Positions 56,636 to 64,000 of a stretch of DNA of 64,000 bases are shown piece by piece. Below the pieces are notes generated by a model. It was not told where the DNA came from, did not search any database, and was given only the letters and a program-made list of their open reading frames with translations. Position numbers and translations under genes: made by a program. How positions within the stretch are numbered: the stretch's first letter is position 1; each line of letters opens with the position of its first letter. Origin of the DNA: Halichoerus grypus (taxonomy: Eukaryota; Chordata; Mammalia; Carnivora; Phocidae); NCBI RefSeq assembly GCF_964656455.1, contig NC_135726.1, positions 7,202,001 through 7,266,000 of the forward strand, given 5' to 3'.

Positions 56636-57226
56636 TGTTATATAAATGACCAAAAGATGGCTTTTGTTTATTGGACCCCCACATCGTTTATTTCTTCACT
56701 GCAGGCTGAGACTTATCAGCTCCAAAGCCATTGGTGCCAAACCCATTGTTGTAAGTTTTTGCACACCCTAATATTTAAAAAATTTTTTTATTGTTATGTT
56801 AATCACCATACATTACATCATTAGTTTTTGATGCACACCCTATTATTTTTAAAAATAGCCCTAAACAAGCATATGTAGAGCCTGTTGGCTGTGCATACCC
56901 TGTGAAACCTCACCCAGCATCTGCTGAACATTAATTAGTAACATTATAAAACCCCAAAGAGCTCTCTGACCAAGAGGCTCTCTGCTGTGTGGCCGAGTGA
57001 CACCACCTAGGCATCCAAGCCCCCTCTCTGATTCTCCCCTTTCCCCAGGGGTCCCCTTGCCCTCCTCCCACCTGATTGATGGCCGCCTTACTGTAAACCT
57101 CTGGATGGTTTTGTACTGTGAGAGAGTTCCCCATATCCAACCTCCACCCAATAAAGTCTGTGTCAAGTCTTTTCATGGCCATGTCTTTTCCATTAATCAG
57201 CCCCCAAATTCCTTGAACTCCCTACA
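56636..57226 (+). mobile_element. Solo LTR, family not recognised
   Basis: Starts TGTTATATAAATGACC and ends CTCCCTACA (TG...CA). The 5-bp duplication ACATT (56631-56635, 57227-57231) flanks it, and the old L1 resumes on both sides. It carries a TATAAAA box at 56945-56951 and an AATAAA signal at 57150-57155 followed by a GT-rich stretch, giving a sensible U3-R-U5 order on the plus strand. No internal retroviral genes are present, so it is a recombined solo LTR. About 520 bp after removing the nested L1 stub. It matches none of the MaLR LTRs elsewhere in the window. Confidence 0.75.
56777..56831 (-). mobile_element. 55-bp LINE-1 3' stub inside the LTR
   Basis: T-rich start and 'TACATTACATCATTAG' then 'TTTTTGA': the last ~45 bases of the young L1 3' UTR. 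Duplication TGCACACCCTAATATTT / TGCACACCCTATTATTT (56760-56776, 56832-56848). Confidence 0.93.
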
Positions 57227-57231
57227 ACATT

Positions 57232-60200
57232 TTACATTTAGATCTATGATCCCCATTGAGTTAATTATTTTTGTATAAGTGGATTTATTATTATTATTAT
57301 TATTATTATTTTTTTGCTAAGAGTTCTATTTGTACCAATACTATTCAGTTAAGAGTATCTCTTCTCCTTTTAATTACTTTTGCATCTTCGTTGAAAATTA
57401 GGAAGCCATGCTTGTTTGGGTCTATTTCTGGACTCCATATTGTGTTCCATTATTTTATTCTTTTTGATACTATTGTGAATGGAATTGTTTTCTTAATTTC
57501 ATTTTTGGATTCTTCATTATTAGTATGTAGAAATAAAACTGGTATTTGTATGCTGATCTTAGATTCTGTGACCTTGCTAAAATTGTTAGATATTATATTG
57601 TATTACAATATTATGCTTTCTTTTTTTTATTACTTGTTATTTTCTACATATATTATCATGTCATTTATCAATAAAAACAGTTATATTTCTTCCTTTCTAA
57701 TTTGAATGCCTTTCTTTTCTTTTCTTTTTTTTTATTATGTTAGTCACCATACAGTACATCATTAGTTTTTCATGTAGTGTTTTCTTTCCTTTCTTTCTTT
57801 CTTTTTTTTTTTGGAGACTTTATTTTACTGTCCAGACTATACAGTATGATGTTAAATAGATTTATTGAAAGCAGACATTCATGCCTAGTTCATGATCTTA
57901 GGTGAGAATCAGTCTTTCACCCTTCAGTATATGCAAGCTGTATATTTTTCATATATGCTCTTTATTGTATTCCTGCATAAACCACAAGATAAGAATACAC
58001 TTGGTGTAGTATGTAATTTGTTGATATGTTGGTAAATTCAATTTGATAATATTATGTTTAATATTTTTGTATTTATATTCATGATGGATGTTGGTCTGTA
58101 CTTTTCTTTCATTATAATGTCTTTGCCTTTGTTATCAGGGTAATTCTGGCCTCAATGAATGAGTTGGGGAATGCTTCCTTTTCTATATCTTGAGAAAATT
58201 TGTGAAGAATTGGTAATATTTCTTCTTTAAATATTTGATAATATTCTGTAGTGAAGCCAGCTTAGCCTTGGGTTTTCTTTGGGTGAAGATTTTAATTATT
58301 AATTCAATTTCTTTACTTGTAGGTCTATTCAGGTTTTTTTTTTTTTTTTCTTTTTGAATGAGTTTTTGGAATATCTTTCTAAGAATCTGTTAATTTCATC
58401 CAGGTTATCTATTTTTTTGGCCTAAAGTTGCTCATAATATTATAATTCTCTTGTTTTTTGTAGAGTTAGTAATATGTTCCCTCTTTCAGTCTTGATTTTG
58501 CTTGTTTCCTTTTTCTCCATTCTTTTCTTGATTGGTTATTCTAAAGGTTGTCAGTTTTGTTGATCTTTTCAAAGAACCAACTTTTGGTTTCATTGTTTTT
58601 CTGTTTCCTGTCATTTATTTTACTCTTCTTTTCCTAGTTTCTTAATGTAGATGTCAATTATTAATTTGAGACTTTTTTCTTTTCTGTTTTAGGCATTTAA
58701 TGCCAGCTCTAACTGCATTTCATAAATGTAATATATTGTGCTTTTGTTTTCATTCAATTCCAAATATTTTATAGTTACCCTTATGACTATTTCTTTGAGC
58801 CATCAATTATATGGAAGTATATTATTTAAATTCCATGTAACTGGGTTTCCCCAGATTTCTTTTTGTTGTTGATTTCTAATTTAGTTCCATTGTGGTTAGA
58901 GAATACACTTTGTATAATTTTAATCCATTTGAATTTATTGAACATAAATTTTTTTTATGTTTTATGCCTAACATATAGCCCATTCTGGAGAATGTTCCAT
59001 GTCTGCTTTAAAAGAATATGCATTCTCTAGTAATAAACACATGATGTGTTTAATTACGTTAAGTTGGTTGATAGTGTTGTTCAAGTCTTTTACATCATTA
59101 CTGATTTTCTGTATAGTTGTTCTGTCAATGATTGAGAGTGAGTTATTGAAATCTCTAATTATTGCATTGTTTATTTCTCCTTCAGTTCCATCATTTTTTG
59201 ATTCATGTATTTTGAGGCTTTTTAATTAGTTGCATATAAACTTGTAATTGTTATATCTTTATGGTATATATTGACCCTTTTATCATTATGAGATATTCCT
59301 CTTTATCTCTAGTAATATTTCTTGTTTCAAAGTTTATTTTGTCATAGATTAGTATAGCCACTCTAGCTCACTTGTTACTTAGCATTGTAAATGTTTATCC
59401 ATCCTTTACTTTCTACCTATTTGTGTCTGAATTTAAGGTGTGTTTTCCATAGATAGCATACAGTTGGCTTTTTCTTTTTAAAAAATTCCAATGTCATAAT
59501 CTTTGCCTTTTGATTGGGGCATTTACACTATTCATGTCAATGTAATTTATTTATATGGTTGGATTTACACAGGTCATTTTTCTTTTGGCTTCTGTGTCTC
59601 CTACCTTTTTTGTTCCTCAATTCCTGATTTACTGCCTTCTAGTGTGTTACATAAATATTTCAAGTTTCTATTTTAATTCCTCTGTAGATTTTTTTTACTA
59701 TATTTTTTGTTGTTTTCTTAGTGGTTGTTATAAAGATTATTGTATGCACCTCAATTTATCACAATCTTCATCATATTAATACACTCAATTTTAATAAAAT
59801 ATAGAACTGCTGCAATTCCTATCCCCTCTTTATACTAATCATATACATTACATCAATATATGTTAAAATGCAGCAATACAATGTTATAATCATTGCTTTA
59901 TGCAATGTACATTTTTAAAACAAGAGAAGATAACAAAGTATTTATGTACTTATATGTAATTAATAAATATAATATATTAATCTTTTATATTGATCTACAT
60001 ATTTACCATTTCCAGTGATTTTCATTTCATCTGTGTATTCAAATAACTGACATCATTTCCTTTTAGCCTGAAAGACTTCCTTTGTTATTACTTGTAATAT
60101 AGGTCTGCTAGCAACATATGCTCTCAGTCTTTATCTGGGAGTATCATTCTTTCACATTCAGTTTTTAAAGGATAGTTTTGCTGAATATAAAGTTATTTGT

Positions 60201-60300
60201 TGACAGGTTTTTCTTTCAGCACTTTTTATGTCACCCCACTGCCTTCTGGCCTCCATTGTCTCCGATGAGAAGTTTATTGTTAATCTATGTTTTTGGGAGG
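57232..60300 (-). mobile_element. Old LINE-1, ORF2 body (continuation)
   Basis: Continues the copy at 55565. Antisense ORF2 landmarks in order: 'AAGCCATGCTTGTTTGGG', 'ATTCTGGCCTCAATGAATGAG', 'CAAAGAACCAACTTTTGG', 'GAGAATGTTCCATGTCTGC', 'AGATAGCATACAG' and 'CACTGCCTTCTGGCCTCC'. The (TTA)n at 57285-57312 and a polypyrimidine run at 57709-57815 are internal expansions. No open frame. Confidence 0.85.
57725..57779 (-). mobile_element. Short LINE-1 3' stub
   Basis: 'TATTATGTTAGTCACCATAC' and 'TACATCATTAGTTTTTCATG' are the young L1 3' end, about 46 bp plus T-tract. CT-rich sequence on both sides blurs any duplication. Confidence 0.85.
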
Positions 60301-60526
60301 GCAGCTGCTTTTGCAGTAGAATGGGGCTGTGGCCAGGGTGGTTCTGTCTTCACTTCCAGCCTTTTGGAATTCTGCCTCAAGCCTCAGAATATGATCCCAA
60401 GCTGGTGGTGGCTGGAGCTTGGAGGAAATAATATAAACGTGGCCCACACATGGTAAGCTGAAACCAACATGACTGGGACCAGGACTAAAGTGTCTCTGGA
60501 TCACCAGGCCAGTGACACATCTCTGG
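60301..60526. other. Insert of unknown origin within LINE-1
   Basis: GC-richer than its surroundings ('GTGGCCAGGGTGGTTCTGTC', 'GGATCACCAGGCCAGTGACAC'). The L1 pattern breaks off at about 60300 and returns by 60675. Not recognised. Confidence 0.45.
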
Positions 60527-60674
60527 CTAGCTGGACACCTGGCCTCATCCTGGTCTCCCTTGATATCGTGTCATTTTTCTCTTACTACTTTCAAGATTTT
60601 CTAGCTGGACACCTGGCCTCATCCTGGTCTCCCTTGATATTGTGTCATTTTTCTCTTACTACTTTCAAGATTTT
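60527..60674 (+). repeat. 74-bp tandem duplication, two copies
   Basis: 60527-60600 and 60601-60674 both begin CTAGCTGGACACCTGGCCTC and end CTACTTTCAAGATTTT. They differ at one base (TATCGTG against TATTGTG). No extra copies. Confidence 0.97.
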
Positions 60675-61010
60675 GTCTTTGGTTTTCTACAGTTGGACTA
60701 TGATACTTCTAGATGTGGATCTCTTTGTTTTCAACATACTTAGAGGTTGTTCAGCTTCTTAGTATATTAGTGTATTCTAGTATGTACATATTAGTGTTTT
60801 TATAAAAGTTGGGAAGTGTTCAATCATTATTTCTTAGAAAAAATCTGTGTCTCTCTGTCTCCATTATATTCATTTTGGTATGTTTGATGTTTTACCATGT
60901 ATTTCTGAGGCTCTATTCCTTTTTCTTCAAAATTTTTTCTCTATTTTTCAGATTGGATAATTTCTACTGATCTATCTTTAAGTTCACTTATTCTATCTTC
61001 TACATTCTGT
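60675..61010 (-). mobile_element. Old LINE-1, 5'-proximal region
   Basis: 'GTCTTTGGTTTTCTACAG', 'AGATGTGGATCTCTTTG' and 'GATCTATCTTTAAGTTCAC' continue the antisense L1 pattern after the interruption at 60.3-60.67 kb. Confidence 0.65.
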
Positions 61011-61015
61011 GGGTT

Positions 61016-61805
61016 AGTACAAATATATAATGACATATATCCATCATTATAATATCATACAAAGTATTTTATGTGCTCTAAAAATTCTCAGTGCTTCAGC
61101 TACTCATTTCTCCTACCTCCCAACCCCCTGACAACCACTGATCTTTTTACTGTCTCTATGATTTTGCATTTTCCTGAATGTTATATAGTTGGAATCATAT
61201 AATATGTAGCCTTTTCAAATTGGTTTATATCCTTTAGTAATTGCATCAAGATTACTCCATATCTTTTTATGGCTTCATAGTTCATTTTTTAGTTCTGAAT
61301 AATATTCCATTTTCTGGATGTATTATTTACTTATCCATTCATCTACTGAAGGATATCTTGGCTGATTACAGATTTTGGCAATTATAAATAAATCTTTTAT
61401 AAACATCTATGTGCAGGTTTTTAGGTGGATATATTTTCAACTCTTTTGGGAAAATACCAAGGAGCAAGATCGCTGAATTATATAGTAAGGATATGTTTAG
61501 TTTTGTAAGAAATTGCCAAACTATCTTCCAAAGTGGCTGTTTCATCTTTCATTCCTATCAACAATGCATGAGAATTCCTGTTGCTCTACATCTTTGCCAG
61601 CATTGGGCATTGTCAGTGTTTCAGATTTTGGCCATTCTAATAGGTATATAGTGGTATTTCATTGTTGTTTTAATTTGCATTTTCCTGATGACATATGATA
61701 AGGAGCATATTTTCATGTGCTTATTTACCATCTGTATATATTCTTTGGTGAGATGTCTGTTAAGTGTTTTGGCCTATTTTTAAATTGGGTTGTTTATTTT
61801 CTGGC
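61016..61805 (-). mobile_element. Old LINE-1 3' end, second copy
   Basis: It restarts at an L1 3' UTR ('CCCTGACAACCACTGATC') and runs through ORF2 end landmarks ('AATAATATTCCATTTTCTGG', 'CCAAAGTGGCTGTTTCATC', 'GGCCATTCTAATAGG'), so it is a separate element from 60675-61010. Confidence 0.85.
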
Positions 61806-62129
61806 TAGAATTTAACCTAGCTATGGAGGAAAGAGAAGCTTCCCTGAGAAAGCCATAAGCCAAAAGAAGAAACTTGAATGATGAATCAGAGTTGGATAGG
61901 TCAAGAGATAAAAAGTGGGAAGGAAAGAGAAATATATAGACAAAAGGAAAGAACTCCAATATAAGGAGTTAAGAAACAGGTGCCTCATTTAAAGAAGACT
62001 GGAGGATAATCAAGTAAAGAGAAGAATGATGCCTAAAGTATACAGGATCTAGAATTCTCTAAGATTATTTGAGATTTGACATATTTTCCTAAAAAAAGAA
62101 CCAAAATGAAAAGTTTTAAATAACTCTAA

Positions 62130-63010
62130 GTGGTTGGTAGGTAGGTAACATGAAAGATTTCTCTGGTTGCATAATAGTGAATGGATTTAGGTGTGGGACA
62201 CAAGATTGGTTGCTAGGAATCCAGATTTGAGTCTATTATAAGAGCCTAGTTAAGAGATAATTGTGCCTTCAAGAAGGATGGGAGTGGTGGAGGTGGAGAG
62301 AGCTATATAGACATGAAAAATGCTCAACATGTTGAATCAACAGGACTAGGTGTTTGAGTGTATATAAGAGAGAGAGAGAAGTAACAGATAGCTTTGAGAT
62401 TTCTGGCATGAGAAGCGGAATAGATTATGGTGCCAGTTTACCGAGTTAGGGAATAATGGCACTGGAACACGACTGAGAGTGGAAGGGAGAGAAATTGTGA
62501 AGGCAGGCTGGGCCGTATTCAGGAGATAAAATATGTGGGTCTGGAGCTCGTGGGAAAGGAAATGTGAAGATATGGATTTGGGAGTTGTTGTCATATCCAT
62601 GGTAATGGAAGCTGTGTAGATGGCATCAAGAAGAAAGACCGAGGCTAGAAGATTGCCCCACTTTAAGGATGGATAAAAGGTGGAACCAGAAAAGGAGAAT
62701 GAGTACAAATATTTCAAAATGGTGGGGAAGGAAACTAGGAAAGTTTGACACCTTTGAAATCAAGGAAAAGGGTATTTCTCAAAAAGAGTGGACAGTCAAT
62801 GTTGCAGGCAAGTCAAACAATATGAGAGCTGAAAAGTGTCCTTTGGATTTAGTTACAAGAAAGCATCAGTTTTTCTTGGTGAGAGCAATTTCTTGGTAAT
62901 GAATTGGAACAGGTGGAAGTCAAAATGAGTTGGTTGAGGACTATGTTGGAGGTAAAGAAAAGAAGGGCATAAGAATAGACTGCTCTTTCAGGAAGTTTGA
63001 CTACTACCCT
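62130..63010 (-). mobile_element. Probable LINE-2 ORF region, diverged
   Basis: 'GGTGGAGGTGGAGAGAGC', 'TATGGATTTGGGAGTTGTTGTCATATCCATGG' and 'GGAACAGGTGGAAG' follow reverse-complement LINE-2 ORF2 order. Purine-rich and strongly diverged. 61806-62129 is unassigned. Confidence 0.5.
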
Positions 63011-63053
63011 GATTTCTGGGTTGCCTAATCCAAAGGCCACTTTCCAGTTCTTT

Positions 63054-63255
63054 TTTTTTTTTTTTTTAAGATTTTATTTATTTATTTGACAGAGAGAGAC
63101 ACAGAGAGAGAGGGAACACAAGCAGGGGGAGTGGGAGAGGGAGAAGCAGGTTTCCCGCTGAGCAGGGAGCCCAATGCGGGGCTCGATCCCAGGACCCTGG
63201 GATCATGACCTGAGCCAAAGGCAGATGCTTAATGACTGAGCCACCCAGGTGCCCC
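63054..63255 (-). mobile_element. CAN-SINE, near consensus
   Basis: Complete minus-strand copy with a long T-run and 'GAGCCACCCAGGTGCCCC'. A 19-bp duplication GGCCACTTTCCAGTTCTTT / GGCCACTTTACAGTTCTTT (63035-63053, 63256-63274). Confidence 0.97.
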
Positions 63256-63274
63256 GGCCACTTTACAGTTCTTT

Positions 63275-63872
63275 ATTTTTACTTGAAAACTTGGCCATTA
63301 TGTGTCTTGGGAAGAATGTTTATTTGTCAATTTTGTCTGAAATATAGTTGGTTATCTCATTCTCAAAAGTTAAAAATGCTTAGTTTGTACAAATTTTCTC
63401 TTAACCATGCTTTTGAATATTGCTTCGATCTACTTGCTCTTTCTCTGCCCAAACATCCCCTCTTTAATTGACTCCTTGTAATCTATCCAGTTTATCTGCC
63501 AACTATGCTAATATTTTCATTTTCATTCAATATTGCTTTAATGATTGATCTTTTAAAATGCTGTTTCTCAAATTTATCTTCTACATCATTTAATCAAGCT
63601 TTGATAGCACTAAGTCCTTTTTATATTTCATACAACTTGTTTTTTTAAATCACAGTCTTTTAAATTGGTTGTCGGTTTATGTCAGATGGTTATTTCATAG
63701 AAAATGTATCCCTTCTATCTTACCAAAATAAGAGGTGGATCTTCTTTGAACTCTTATTTCATGAAGTTTAGTATAAGATCATTTATCCAGGAGTCTAAGC
63801 ATAAGAGTATATGATGGAATTATTATATGTTTGCTATATCCTTATATTTTTAAAAGAAAAACCATTGTCTGC
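63275..63872. other. AT-rich, possibly eroded LINE-1
   Basis: 'GGCCATTATGTGTCTTGGGAAGAATG' faintly resembles an antisense L1 5'-proximal region. Not enough to assign. Confidence 0.35.
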
Positions 63873-64000
63873 TTTTTTTTCTAAGTTTTATTATATTATG
63901 TTAGTCACCATACAATACATCATTAGTTTTTGATGTAGTGATCCACGATCCATTGTTTTCATATAATACCCAGTGCTCCATGCAGTACGTGCCCTCCTTA
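63873..64000 (-). mobile_element. Young LINE-1 3' end, runs off the window
   Basis: T8 run, then antisense 3' UTR: 'TTAGTCACCATACAATACATC', 'CCAGTGCTCCATGCAGTACG', matching the start of the copy at 10654. Its length cannot be judged because the window ends. Confidence 0.93.

Noticed and set aside
56636..57226. Complete endogenous retrovirus
   Set aside because: Only one LTR is present; old LINE-1 lies directly on both sides and no gag, pol or env-like frame is found.
57271..57705. 144-codon hydrophobic frame resembling a membrane protein
   Set aside because: It is the antisense of LINE-1 ORF2, starting in a (TTA)n tract; T-rich DNA gives Phe/Leu/Ile-rich translations.

Overview
This window looks like non-coding DNA from a mammalian carnivore. 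The clearest evidence is 13 copies of the tRNA-derived carnivore SINE (CAN-SINE/SINEC), with its 'GCCTGGGTGGCTCAG' head, CT-rich middle, AATAAA-rich tail and flanking target-site duplications. From memory, the sub-type fits an arctoid (bear/panda, seal or mustelid lineage) better than dog or cat. Young LINE-1 3' ends sharing a 'TACATTACATCATTAG' motif fit the same group. I found no multi-exon protein-coding gene, tRNA or rRNA gene, CRISPR array or bacterial feature. The window is intergenic or lies inside a large intron. Nearly all open reading frames are chance frames or transposon remnants.

Layout. 1-10 kb: AT-rich DNA, an uninterrupted AAAG tract, two old LINE-1 fragments, two SINEs, a 5'-truncated LINE-1, three LINE-2 remnants, and a 79-bp inverted duplication at 7.4/8.5 kb. 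10-13 kb: a 1.5-kb young LINE-1 (minus strand) that split an old MIR and keeps an open ORF2 C-terminus, then LINE-2. 13-36 kb: old MaLR LTRs, MIR, LINE-2, MER5A and MER20 relics with further SINEs, including a SINE inside a SINE, separated by DNA I do not recognise. 36-45 kb: MIR, hAT DNA-transposon relics, a long AT microsatellite, and a young LINE-1 stub inside an old LINE-1. 45.7-62 kb: an AT-rich block made mostly of old LINE-1 fragments, all on the minus strand, used as a landing pad by later insertions. 62-64 kb: probable LINE-2, one SINE, and a LINE-1 that runs off the end.

The most notable items are: (1) a processed RPS24 pseudogene at 53.4-54.0 kb whose frame is open from codon 2 to the stop but which carries a 31-nt insert exactly at the codon 1/2 boundary, starting GTGAGT, apparently a retained piece of intron 1; (2) the 79-bp inverted duplication; (3) a solo LTR (TG...CA ends, ACATT duplication) inserted in an old LINE-1 and itself holding a 55-bp LINE-1 stub; (4) a 74-bp tandem duplication at 60.5 kb; (5) several extremely short LINE-1 3' stubs, one in an odd composite insert at 54.4 kb. 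Repeat family names are from memory of consensus sequences, and boundaries of old elements are approximate.
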